From Bacillota bacterium (GTDB taxonomy: Bacteria; Bacillota; Dethiobacteria; Dethiobacterales; Dethiobacteraceae), in the NCBI GenBank assembly GCA_024650095.1, contig JANKMV010000153.1, positions 1 through 5,694 of the forward strand: a stretch of 5,694 bases of DNA, given 5' to 3'. Below, piece by piece: positions 1 through 5,509 of the stretch. A program made the position numbers and the translations under genes. The notes beneath the pieces are model-generated. The model made no database searches and was not told the DNA's origin. It saw only the letters and a program-made list of their open reading frames with translations. The stretch's first letter is position 1. Each line of letters starts with the position of its first letter.

Positions 1-473
1 TGGGCAAATGTTTCAATCGCTTTTTTAAGCGGGATTTTATTTTTTGTAATGGGCATATCGGCCTGTACAATTTCACGCATTTTACTTTGTAATGCCGTCA
101 CATCAGCTGCAGTAAGAGCGGGCGATTTATTAATTTCGCAGTAGAGTCCTTTTCCCAGCGAATGCTCAACATCAATCTGTGCCTCGGGAAAAAGAAGGTG
201 TGTAGCGTATATGAGTAAGAAAGTTAAGCTACGTTGGTAAATTCTCGATCCTTCCTTGGTACCAAGATCAAGGAATTTTACCACGGATGGTTCTTGGGGA
301 ACGTGTGTTAAATCTCTCATTTTTTCGTTGACAACGGCAGCTACAATATCCGAAGGAAAATACTCTGCAACCTCTTTGCTAATTTCAAGTAGGCTTCGGC
401 CAGCATCCTTTGTTACGATTGACTGATCTGGTAGTATTATATCCACCGTCACCTTTTTTTGTTTACTCGGCAA
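1..473 (-). CDS. TGS-domain nucleoside (uridine) kinase, N-terminal part
   Basis: Partial gene: 157 codons are visible and the 3' part lies beyond the left edge. Residues about 8-70 form a TGS domain (VTVDIILPDQS at the start), followed by a region resembling the second N-terminal domain of threonyl-tRNA synthetase, with YQRSLTFLL at 79-87, EHSLGKGLYCEI at 103-114 and MREIVQADMPI at 132-142. This combination, with YQRS and GLYCEI rather than the ThrRS editing-site histidines, is typical of the roughly 550-residue Firmicutes nucleoside kinases, in which a uridine-kinase-like P-loop domain follows. That kinase domain is outside the window, so phosphorylation of a nucleoside is inferred from family architecture. 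The start is TTG at 473: AGGAGG (481-486) lies 7 nt upstream, whereas the ATG at 480 is stopped after five codons and abuts the ribosome binding site. A true threonyl-tRNA synthetase is the less likely alternative. Confidence 0.8.
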   Translation of the reverse strand, partial: MPSKQKKVTVDIILPDQSIVTKDAGRSLLEISKEVAEYFPSDIVAAVVNEKMRDLTHVPQEPSVVKFLDLGTKEGSRIYQRSLTFLLIYATHLLFPEAQIDVEHSLGKGLYCEINKSPALTAADVTALQSKMREIVQADMPITKNKIPLKKAIETFA

Positions 474-480
474 TTTTCAT

Positions 481-486
481 CCTCCT
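481..486 (-). promoter_or_regulatory. Ribosome binding site of the nucleoside kinase
   Basis: On the minus strand this reads AGGAGG, a full match to the anti-Shine-Dalgarno core. It sits 7 nt before the TTG at 473 and decides that start over the out-of-frame ATG at 480, which is followed by an in-frame TAA after five codons. Confidence 0.8.
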
Positions 487-534
487 ATCATGTCTTGCTA
501 TATTTTTTATTAATAAACGAGCTATTGTTCTACT

Positions 535-564
535 AGTATATGAAACAAGGCGTGGGAAAACACA
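535..564 (-). promoter_or_regulatory. Possible promoter of the nucleoside kinase
   Basis: On the minus strand, TATACT (535-540) is a good -10 hexamer. The best -35 at allowed spacing is the weak TGTGTT (559-564, 18-nt spacer). A start of transcription near 528 would leave a leader of about 55 nt. The -35 is poor, so this is only a candidate. Confidence 0.3.
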
Positions 565-637
565 TTTTGCATTTTAGCACTGCATCATGTAAGAAAATAA
601 TATCATTACCTGTTCCTGCCGTCTAGGTAGAGTAGAA

Positions 638-659
638 ATTGTAATACTATGGTAACAAT
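638..659. repeat. Imperfect dyad upstream of the ferritin-like gene
   Basis: ATTGT (638-642) and ACAAT (655-659) form outer arms, and TAC (645-647) and GTA (652-654) form inner arms around TATG, with two unpaired A bases on the left side. It lies 48 nt before the TTG start of the di-iron protein, a position suited to an operator. The outer arms recall Rex-type sites, but the arm spacing is 2 nt longer than the usual 18-bp form. The function is unknown. Confidence 0.3.
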
Positions 660-673
660 AGAAGTAGACGTTA

Positions 674-682
674 TGGTAAAAT
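674..682 (+). promoter_or_regulatory. Possible extended -10 promoter of the ferritin-like gene
   Basis: TG at 674-675, one base, then TAAAAT (677-682) has the form of an extended -10 element. No good -35 hexamer is found 16-18 nt upstream. Transcription would start near 689, giving a very short leader before the ribosome binding site at 695. This is a weak call; a second possible -10 (TACTAT, 645-650) also lacks a -35. Confidence 0.25.
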
Positions 683-694
683 AGAGAAAAAGGA

Positions 695-701
695 GAGGTG
701 A
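695..701 (+). promoter_or_regulatory. Ribosome binding site deciding a TTG start
   Basis: GAGGTGA pairs with the 3' end of 16S rRNA (AAGGAGGTGAT consensus) and lies 5 nt before the TTG at 707. The in-frame GTG at 698 falls inside this site, only 2 nt after the AGGAG at 691-695, so it is an unlikely start. Confidence 0.6.
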
Positions 702-706
702 AGAAA

Positions 707-1189
707 TTGACAGAACTAGATATTCTGAAAACAGCGATTCTTAATGAAGTGGAGGGTTTTCAGTTTTATACGATGGCGGCTGCACGTGCTGACGATGCAG
801 AAGTGGCAGCAGCTTTTCAGAATCTGGCGCAGGAAGAGCAGCAGCATGAGGCATGGTTACGCAAAATGTATCAACAGGTAGCCTCCGCTGGCGAGGCCGA
901 CGTGGCAGAAATTACTGCCAACGCATCATCACCGCAAATTTTCCGGCAACAAAATGTGGTACCAGAGTCTGGATCACTAGAAATATCAGTCTACAAAATC
1001 GGCATTTTAATGGAAATGGCCTCACTGCAATTTTATAATAGTACAGCTGAACAAGCACAAAATCCAGCGCTTAAGGAACTGCTACACAAACTGGCCCGCT
1101 GGGAAGATACTCATCTACTATATTTACAACAGATGTATGATATTTTAAAGGAAGAATGGTGGGACAAACAGGGTTTCTCGCCAGCATAG
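707..1189 (+). CDS. Rubrerythrin/ferritin-like di-iron protein without rubredoxin domain
   Basis: A 160-residue cytoplasmic protein of the ferritin-like four-helix-bundle superfamily. The di-iron ligands can be read in order: helix A with E14/E16 in NEVEGFQFY, helix B with E44-x-x-H47 in EEQQHE, helix C with E103 in LMEMASLQFY, and helix D with E133-x-x-H136 in WEDTH. The two ExxH motifs and the duplicated E...FY helices are the rubrerythrin pattern. There is no CxxC pair, so the rubredoxin domain of classical rubrerythrin is absent and electrons would have to come from a separate donor. Peroxide reduction or iron handling in an anaerobe is the family-based expectation; the exact activity is not shown. 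The start is placed at TTG 707 from the ribosome binding site; GTG 698 would add three residues. The gene appears monocistronic, ending at its own terminator. Confidence 0.85.
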   Translation: MTELDILKTAILNEVEGFQFYTMAAARADDAEVAAAFQNLAQEEQQHEAWLRKMYQQVASAGEADVAEITANASSPQIFRQQNVVPESGSLEISVYKIGILMEMASLQFYNSTAEQAQNPALKELLHKLARWEDTHLLYLQQMYDILKEEWWDKQGFSPA

Positions 1190-1200
1190 CTGATAAATGG

Positions 1201-1231
1201 GCCTCGCAATAGATGCGAGGCTTTATTTATT
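1201..1231 (+). terminator. Intrinsic terminator of the ferritin-like gene
   Basis: A perfect 8-bp stem, GCCTCGCA (1201-1208) and TGCGAGGC (1214-1221), closes a 5-nt loop and is followed by TTTATTTATT (1222-1231). It begins 11 nt after the stop codon. On the minus strand the same stem is followed by CCATTTATC, so it may weakly stop the convergent GTPase transcript, for which I see no better terminator. Confidence 0.9.
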
Positions 1232-1265
1232 CTGGCACGTATTTATACCGCTTACCCGAATGTAG

Positions 1266-1285
1266 GGAACGGTCTTGACCGTTCC
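1266..1285. repeat. Perfect 9-bp palindrome, possible dispersed repeat
   Basis: GGAACGGTC (1266-1274) and GACCGTTCC (1277-1285) are exact inverse complements separated by TT. Neither side has a T-tract, so it is not a standard terminator in either direction. It lies between two convergent genes and is preceded by TGTAG, a context that recalls short palindromic intergenic repeats in anaerobic Firmicutes. The copy number cannot be judged from one window. Confidence 0.6.
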
Positions 1286-1349
1286 GGATCATATAGAGGT
1301 AGCTCAAAATAGAGAAGCCTGTTGCAATTGGAAATTTCTTATCATGACA

Positions 1350-2309
1350 CTAAATTACCAGTTCCACGATATCTTTATCCTGCAACACATATTCCCGCGG
1401 GACAGCTTGACCAGCAAAGCGGGCCGAGCCCCAAACTAAAGCACTTTTTAATTTTTGTGGAAAATCACGGTGAACAAGGTAGGCTACATCTAAGACGGTT
1501 GAGCCTGCCGTAAGGATAAAAGGGCGCTCCATGTCAGCTTTTTTCCCAGGAGCTTTACTATAAATGCGAATCACATTAAGTAATGTAAAGATCTTTTCTT
1601 GTAACGGTGCCACATCATCATAGATAGATATTGGCATAATTTTCAAATCAGGCCGTAGTTCTTGTAATATTTCCAGGTTGGCTGCGGCGTCGGGTAGATC
1701 GGCCTTTAGTCCCAGCAGAAGGAAGGGCAGCGCCACGGGATTTTCTCTGCTAGCGTCGATAATATCTCGCTCTTCTAACAATGTAAGCTCAGTTTCTATC
1801 TGCTCTAGACAATCGCCCGCATTTAAATCGCTGATAACTAAAATGGCATCTGCATTACGAAAAGTGCTTATTAACCCGGCAGGGATATTGTCGGCTGTAA
1901 AGGGTGGAGTGTCTACCAACTGAATATAGATATCCTGATATGGCATCATACCGGTGGCGGGAATAGACGTGGTATATGGGAAGTCTGCCACCTTGACTTT
2001 AGCACGTGTCATGGTGGCAACGAGTGCAGATTTACCCGTATTAGGGCAACCGGCTAACACCACTTGTCCTGCGCCCTGCTTTTGCACATGAAAAGGATTG
2101 TAGCTCCCTTTTTGCTTCGTTGTTTGTTGGCTTTCCTCTTTCAGCTGGGAAAGACGCTTTTTTAACGATGCCTGTAGTTTTTCTGTTCCCTTATGTTTAG
2201 GGATGGTTGATATCATAACTTGTAGCGCATCCATTTTCTCTTCTGCTGTTCTGGCTTTTTTGTATTTTTCCTCAGCGTCGTAATACTGGGGTGTCAAATT
2301 AGCCACCAT
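1350..2309 (-). CDS. DRG/Obg-like GTPase with C-terminal TGS domain
   Basis: A 319-residue P-loop protein. An N-terminal helical, charged region (about 1-70) begins ANLTPQYYDAEEKY and includes IPKHKGTEKLQ (about 36-46), resembling the helical N-terminus of DRG/Obg-like GTPases. The G domain follows: G1 GCPNTGKS at 87-94, G2 around FPYTT at 110-114, G3 DTPP at 133-136, and a G4-like LKAD at 201-204. Residues about 255-319 form a TGS domain ending WGSARFAGQ...DKDIVELVI, close to the C-terminus of DRG proteins. The family is thought to act with ribosomes or RNA, but the role of this bacterial branch is unknown. The G4 motif lacks the usual Asn of NKxD. The start is ATG 2309, with GTGGTGA 5 nt upstream and matching the family start M-x-ANLTPQY; GTG 2321 would add four residues. 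Transcribed alone, convergent with the ferritin-like gene. Confidence 0.85.
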   Translation of the reverse strand: MVANLTPQYYDAEEKYKKARTAEEKMDALQVMISTIPKHKGTEKLQASLKKRLSQLKEESQQTTKQKGSYNPFHVQKQGAGQVVLAGCPNTGKSALVATMTRAKVKVADFPYTTSIPATGMMPYQDIYIQLVDTPPFTADNIPAGLISTFRNADAILVISDLNAGDCLEQIETELTLLEERDIIDASRENPVALPFLLLGLKADLPDAAANLEILQELRPDLKIMPISIYDDVAPLQEKIFTLLNVIRIYSKAPGKKADMERPFILTAGSTVLDVAYLVHRDFPQKLKSALVWGSARFAGQAVPREYVLQDKDIVELVI

Positions 2310-2342
2310 TACACTCACCACACTTTCAAGATTATGCGTACG

Positions 2343-2377
2343 CTTTTTCTTTCTTGAAAAAGAGCAGGATTCCTGCT
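2343..2377. repeat. Two adjacent inverted repeats in the divergent spacer
   Basis: CTTTTTC (2343-2349) and GAAAAAG (2356-2362) form a perfect 7-bp inverted repeat with a 6-nt loop. Directly abutting it, AGCAGGA (2363-2369) and TCCTGCT (2371-2377) form another perfect 7-bp repeat around a single T. They lie between the GTPase start and the thioredoxin-operon promoter. Read on the minus strand, the second repeat is a hairpin followed by CTTTTTC, so it could act as a leader attenuator or weak terminator ahead of the GTPase. As DNA it could be an operator. Confidence 0.45.
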
Positions 2378-2404
2378 ATGGTTGTTATGACCGGACGACA
2401 AACA

Positions 2405-2433
2405 TTGACCCTGTTCATAGATTGGGGTATTAT
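2405..2433 (+). promoter_or_regulatory. Sigma-A-type promoter of the thioredoxin-ccdA operon
   Basis: TTGACC (2405-2410) and TATTAT (2428-2433) are each one base from the vegetative consensus (TTGACA, TATAAT) and are separated by the optimal 17 nt. Transcription should start near 2440, leaving a leader of about 45 nt that contains GGGGAGG (2468-2474), 11 nt before the ATG. This is the strongest promoter in the first half of the window. Confidence 0.75.
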
Positions 2434-2485
2434 CGAGGTACACTTATAAAAAGATGCTACATTAAAAGGGGAGGCACTTAGGAAA

Positions 2486-3010
2486 ATGACAGAAGCACAG
2501 AAAAAAGAGAAGGCGCTAAAAATTATTGTGCCCGTTCTCCTTATTTGTATTGTTTTTGCTATTTGGTTTGTAAAAAATACCAAGGAGGTTCCACCGATAG
2601 GGGGTAATGAGAACCCTGATTTTGCCCTGCATGTGACCGAAGATATTAATCTTGACCGCTTAAAGTCATATGGACTTCCTATTATCCTCGATTTTGGTTC
2701 AGACGATTGTGCTCCATGTAAAAAAATGGCTCCTGTTTTAGTTGAGCTTAATGAAGAACTACAAGGAAAAGCAATTATCAAATTTATTGATGTCTGGAAA
2801 TATGAAGAACTTGCCGCCGGCTATCCCATCAATCTTATTCCTACTCAGTTTTTCATCGATGCAGATGGTCAGCCTTATGTACCCGCCGATCCAAAAGTCG
2901 AGGAAATGACGCTGTATTCACTAAACAATGAACATGTGCTCACGGCGCATGTAGGGCTCATGGATAAAGCACAACTGCTACATGTATTAGAAGAAATGGG
3001 GCTGCAATAA
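2486..3010 (+). CDS. Membrane-anchored thioredoxin-like protein
   Basis: A 174-residue protein with a short basic N-terminus, one hydrophobic segment at about 11-29 (IIVPVLLICIVFAIWF) and then a thioredoxin fold. The active site is C75-A-P-C78 in FGSDDCAPCKKM, and the cis-proline is P119 in LIPTQFF. The basic residues before the hydrophobic stretch and the following linker suggest an N-in anchor with the redox domain outside the membrane; no lipobox is evident. It probably acts as an extracytoplasmic thiol-disulfide oxidoreductase that receives electrons from the CcdA-like protein encoded next. Its stop codon overlaps that gene's ATG by 1 nt (TAATG), which indicates translational coupling. 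The target is unknown: no cytochrome c, methionine sulfoxide reductase or other substrate gene is visible. An uncleaved anchor is inferred rather than shown. Confidence 0.85.
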   Translation: MTEAQKKEKALKIIVPVLLICIVFAIWFVKNTKEVPPIGGNENPDFALHVTEDINLDRLKSYGLPIILDFGSDDCAPCKKMAPVLVELNEELQGKAIIKFIDVWKYEELAAGYPINLIPTQFFIDADGQPYVPADPKVEEMTLYSLNNEHVLTAHVGLMDKAQLLHVLEEMGLQ

Positions 3011-3711
3011 TGGAGGTTGTGACCAGTCAGTGGCTAGCATCTATCTCCGCTGTGATTTCAACAAACATGTGGTTAGCACCTCTCTTTGCACTCGTGGCAG
3101 GAATTCTTACGTCCTTTACTCCTTGCGCCCTCACGAGCGTACCCTTGGTGATTGGATACGTAGGCGGGAGTGGAGAGCACGATACGAAAAAGGCTTTCAA
3201 GCTCTCGGCTGTGTTTTCTTTGGGGATGGCGCTAACATTTACCATTTTGGGGACACTGGCTTCTTTTTTAGGAAAATTAGTACAGGGAGCAGGCTCCTGG
3301 TGGTATCTTGTGTTGGGTGTGCTGATGCTATTAATGGCGTTGCAAACATGGGAGATCTTTAACTTTATTCCCTCCTCCTATGCCATTAATAAAAATAAAA
3401 AACGAGGGTTTGTGGGTGCTTTTTTTGCTGGTATTTTAGGTGGCTTTTTCTCCTCTCCTTGCGCCACACCTGTTTTAGTGGTGTTACTTGCGCTGGTGGC
3501 TAAGGAAGGAAGCCTGCTCTGGGGTGTTATCCTATTGCTCCTTTATTCCTTAGGACATAGTATTTTAGTCTTGGTGGCGGGAACATCGGTAGGTTTTGTC
3601 CACAGGCTTTCCGCCAGTGGAAAGTATGGCATGGTGAGTCAGGTCCTCAAAGTAGTGATGGGTTTGCTAATAACCTTCATTGCTTTTTATATGTTCTATT
3701 TAGGTTTTTAA
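3010..3711 (+). CDS. ccdA: CcdA/DsbD-type transmembrane thiol-disulfide transporter
   Basis: A 233-residue, very hydrophobic protein with six predicted membrane segments at roughly 22-50, 66-90, 97-117, 132-163, 168-194 and 211-231. The two hallmark cysteines of the family are present: C39 in SFTPCAL in the first segment and C151 in SSPCATP in the fourth. They form the reversible disulfide that carries reducing power from cytoplasmic thioredoxin to the outside. The length matches the stand-alone CcdA form, without the periplasmic domains of DsbD. The start at ATG 3010 overlaps the preceding stop by 1 nt, so translation is probably coupled; GTG 3019 is possible but only 2 nt from GGAGG. The immediate neighbour, a membrane-anchored thioredoxin-like protein, is the obvious acceptor. 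A role in cytochrome c assembly is the classic one for CcdA but is not supported by other genes here. Confidence 0.88.
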   Translation: MEVVTSQWLASISAVISTNMWLAPLFALVAGILTSFTPCALTSVPLVIGYVGGSGEHDTKKAFKLSAVFSLGMALTFTILGTLASFLGKLVQGAGSWWYLVLGVLMLLMALQTWEIFNFIPSSYAINKNKKRGFVGAFFAGILGGFFSSPCATPVLVVLLALVAKEGSLLWGVILLLLYSLGHSILVLVAGTSVGFVHRLSASGKYGMVSQVLKVVMGLLITFIAFYMFYLGF

Positions 3712-3738
3712 AGTAAGATAAATATCCGAAACGCGCAT

Positions 3739-3743
3739 GGAGG
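3739..3743 (+). promoter_or_regulatory. Ribosome binding site deciding the rsgA start
   Basis: GGAGG lies 5 nt before the ATG at 3749. The in-frame ATG at 3737 overlaps this site and has no ribosome binding site of its own, so the shorter reading is preferred. Confidence 0.75.
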
Positions 3744-3748
3744 TAAAA

Positions 3749-4816
3749 ATGGAGCTACAGAAATTAGGGGTAAGTGAGCAATTCGAACAAGAGGCAGCTC
3801 GCTATGGTGAACTATTTTTAGCCAGAGTTTCTGAACAACATCATGATTTATATACCGTAATCAGTGAACGCGGGGAACTACAGGCTCGTGTTTCTGGTAA
3901 GCTAGCGTATCATGCTGCTGGTAACACGGATTTCCCGGCGGTTGGCGATTGGGTGATGATTGACAGAAAAGACGATAGTGCTGGCACCGCCATCATTCAT
4001 CACATTTTACAACGGAAAAGCGTGTTTGCACGTAAGGCCGCAGGTACAGGCAAGGCCAATCAAATTATCGCAGCTAATATTGATATCGTTTTTATTTGTA
4101 TGTCTCTCAATGCTGATTTTAATTTGCGCCGTTTAGAACGCTATCTTTCCATTGCTTGGGATAGTGGTGCAGTGCCTGTAGTGGCCCTCACAAAGGCAGA
4201 TTTGTGTGATTGTCTAGAGCAACGTCTCGCCGCAATCTCCACAGTAAATGTAGGCGCAGATGTGGTTGTCTGTTCCAGCAAGGAAGAGATGGGGTATCAG
4301 CGTCTGGTTAGCTATAGTAGTGAAGGTACAACCATGGCATTTATCGGTTCCTCGGGTGTTGGTAAGTCAACACTGATTAACCGCATGCTGGGGCAGGATG
4401 TGCTTGCCACAAAGGAAACACGCGAGGATGATAAAGGTCGGCATACCACCACCCACCGTCAGTTGCTTGTTTTGCCTCAGGGCGGCATTGTCATCGACAC
4501 GCCCGGCATGCGCGAATTACAGCTGGACTCGGGAAATTTGGCTAAATCCTTCGCTGATATAGAAGAATTGGCGGCACAATGTAGATTTAGAGATTGTTCT
4601 CATACCACAGAACCACGCTGTGCCGTGAAAAAAGCTATGGAAATAGGTGAATTAGCCCAAGACCGTTTTAAAAATTACCAAAAGCTACAGAAAGAAATTA
4701 ATTATGAAGGCCTTAATGCTCGCACATTGGAACAAGAGAAGATTAAAAATATGTTTGGCAGTATGGGAGAAATGAAGCAGGTTGTGAATTACGTCAAAAA
4801 TAAGAATAAAAGATAG
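3749..4816 (+). CDS. rsgA: Ribosome small-subunit-dependent GTPase RsgA (YjeQ/EngC)
   Basis: A 355-residue circularly permuted GTPase that helps late 30S subunit maturation by checking the decoding site and hydrolysing GTP on the ribosome. An OB-fold region (about 25-100, with VSGKLAYHA and FPAVGDWV) is followed by the permuted G domain: G4 TKAD at 148-151, then G1 GSSGVGKS at 200-207, GRHTTTHRQL at 230-239 and G3 DTPG at 250-253. A C-terminal zinc-binding motif has C278, C283, H285 and C291. An N-terminal lead (LGVSEQFEQ) makes it longer than the roughly 290-residue Bacillus type; it belongs to the longer subgroup of about 350 residues. It follows ccdA by 37 nt with no terminator or evident promoter between, so it is probably co-transcribed. 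The usual neighbours prpC, prkC and rpe are absent, so a second copy elsewhere in the genome is possible. Confidence 0.93.
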   Translation: MELQKLGVSEQFEQEAARYGELFLARVSEQHHDLYTVISERGELQARVSGKLAYHAAGNTDFPAVGDWVMIDRKDDSAGTAIIHHILQRKSVFARKAAGTGKANQIIAANIDIVFICMSLNADFNLRRLERYLSIAWDSGAVPVVALTKADLCDCLEQRLAAISTVNVGADVVVCSSKEEMGYQRLVSYSSEGTTMAFIGSSGVGKSTLINRMLGQDVLATKETREDDKGRHTTTHRQLLVLPQGGIVIDTPGMRELQLDSGNLAKSFADIEELAAQCRFRDCSHTTEPRCAVKKAMEIGELAQDRFKNYQKLQKEINYEGLNARTLEQEKIKNMFGSMGEMKQVVNYVKNKNKR

Positions 4817-4867
4817 CTTGTTTATTACTTGTAAAGATATGAAGTTGTTTAAGAGAGAAGGGTTTGC

Positions 4868-5434
4868 GTGAAACCTTTTAAACCTATAGAAACGGAGCGC
4901 TTGCTGATTAGAAAAATGGACATAAAAGATAGGGCGGAATTTTATCGTTATCGTTCATTACCCGCAGTTTATGAATATCAATCTTTTCAGCCAACGAGTA
5001 TCCTTGCAGTTGATGATTTTATCGAGAGCATTCCTACGTATGCTAATCTGCCTAACACATGGTTTCAATTAGCCATTTGTATCCAGGATAGTGGCAAACT
5101 CATTGGAGATATAGGCCTTCATTTTTTAGCGGATAATGAGCAAGTTGAAATCGGCTATACATTAGCACCACTTTTCCAGGGTCAGGGGTACGCACGAGAG
5201 TCGTTACGGGCCGTATTGTCGTATTTATTCTTTGATCTTTCTAAGCACCGTGTAACTGCATCTGTAGATCCTAACAATAGTAGATCTATTAAATTATTAG
5301 CTACATTGGCGATGAGAAAAGAAGCTCACTTTATAAAAAGTTATAAAATGAATGGTCTTTGGCTCGATGATTGTGTTTATGCAATCTTAGCAGATGAATG
5401 GAGAACGAATCATAAAGATCTTGGTAGCATCTAA
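4868..5434 (+). CDS. GNAT N-acetyltransferase, RimJ/RimL-like
   Basis: A 188-residue single-domain acetyltransferase of the Acetyltransf_3 group (RimJ/RimL and relatives). It opens with the typical ETERLLIRKM (8-17). The acetyl-CoA pyrophosphate-binding loop is QGQGYA at 104-109, preceded by VEIGYTLAP. The C-terminal part contains DPNNSRS at 134-140 and LLATLAMRKEAHF at 143-155, which in relatives reads roughly LEKLGFRKEGHF. The family uses acetyl-CoA to acetylate protein N-termini, antibiotics or small amines; the substrate here cannot be read from sequence. The start is GTG 4868, with AGAAGGG (4856-4862) 5 nt upstream; no better in-frame start exists nearby. It follows rsgA by 51 nt without a terminator or convincing promoter, so it may be the last gene of that transcript. 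No terminator follows it before the aconitase promoter. Confidence 0.85.
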   Translation: MKPFKPIETERLLIRKMDIKDRAEFYRYRSLPAVYEYQSFQPTSILAVDDFIESIPTYANLPNTWFQLAICIQDSGKLIGDIGLHFLADNEQVEIGYTLAPLFQGQGYARESLRAVLSYLFFDLSKHRVTASVDPNNSRSIKLLATLAMRKEAHFIKSYKMNGLWLDDCVYAILADEWRTNHKDLGSI

Positions 5435-5449
5435 CTTGTTGTTTGCTTG

Positions 5450-5479
5450 TTGACATAAAAAGAAATAGTATGATACATT
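5450..5479 (+). promoter_or_regulatory. Promoter of the aconitase gene
   Basis: A perfect TTGACA (5450-5455) is followed after 18 nt by TACATT (5474-5479), with TG at 5471-5472 forming an extended -10. Transcription should start near 5486, leaving a leader of about 24 nt that contains the ribosome binding site. The promoter begins 16 nt after the acetyltransferase stop, so aconitase can be expressed independently of the upstream operon. Confidence 0.65.
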
Positions 5480-5496
5480 CAGTAGAAGATTGCAAA

Positions 5497-5501
5497 GGGG
5501 G
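5497..5501 (+). promoter_or_regulatory. Ribosome binding site deciding the aconitase TTG start
   Basis: GGGGG within AAAGGGGGA (5494-5502) lies 8 nt before the TTG at 5510. An in-frame TTG at 5504 is only 2 nt away and is therefore unlikely. Confidence 0.6.
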
Positions 5502-5509
5502 AATTGGCG

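Noticed and set aside
1..473. Threonyl-tRNA synthetase
   Set aside because: The TGS plus second-domain layout is shared, but YQRSLTFLL and GLYCEI fit the nucleoside kinases better and the HxxxH editing motif is not present.
541..620. Riboswitch or T-box leader in the left divergent spacer
   Set aside because: No conserved T-box, SAM, FMN or similar core and no paired terminator were found; the spacer is AT-rich with only short repeats.
1322..1513. 63-codon plus-strand open frame
   Set aside because: It is antisense to the end of the GTPase (the TGS domain) and has no ribosome binding site at its start.
1678..1923. 81-codon plus-strand open frame
   Set aside because: It is antisense to the G domain of the TGS GTPase and serine-rich in the way a shadow of a real gene often is.
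2332..2781. 149-codon minus-strand open frame
   Set aside because: It lies antisense to the thioredoxin-like gene and across its promoter, has no family resemblance, and the plus-strand gene in the overlap has clear CAPC and cis-Pro motifs.
3030..3362. 110-codon plus-strand open frame inside ccdA
   Set aside because: It is a different frame of a gene with hallmark CcdA cysteines and membrane segments; its own product looks random.
4817..4867. Separate promoter for the acetyltransferase
   Set aside because: TTGTTT (4818-4823) is present, but no -10 hexamer lies at 16-18 nt; AGATAT at 4835 is too close.
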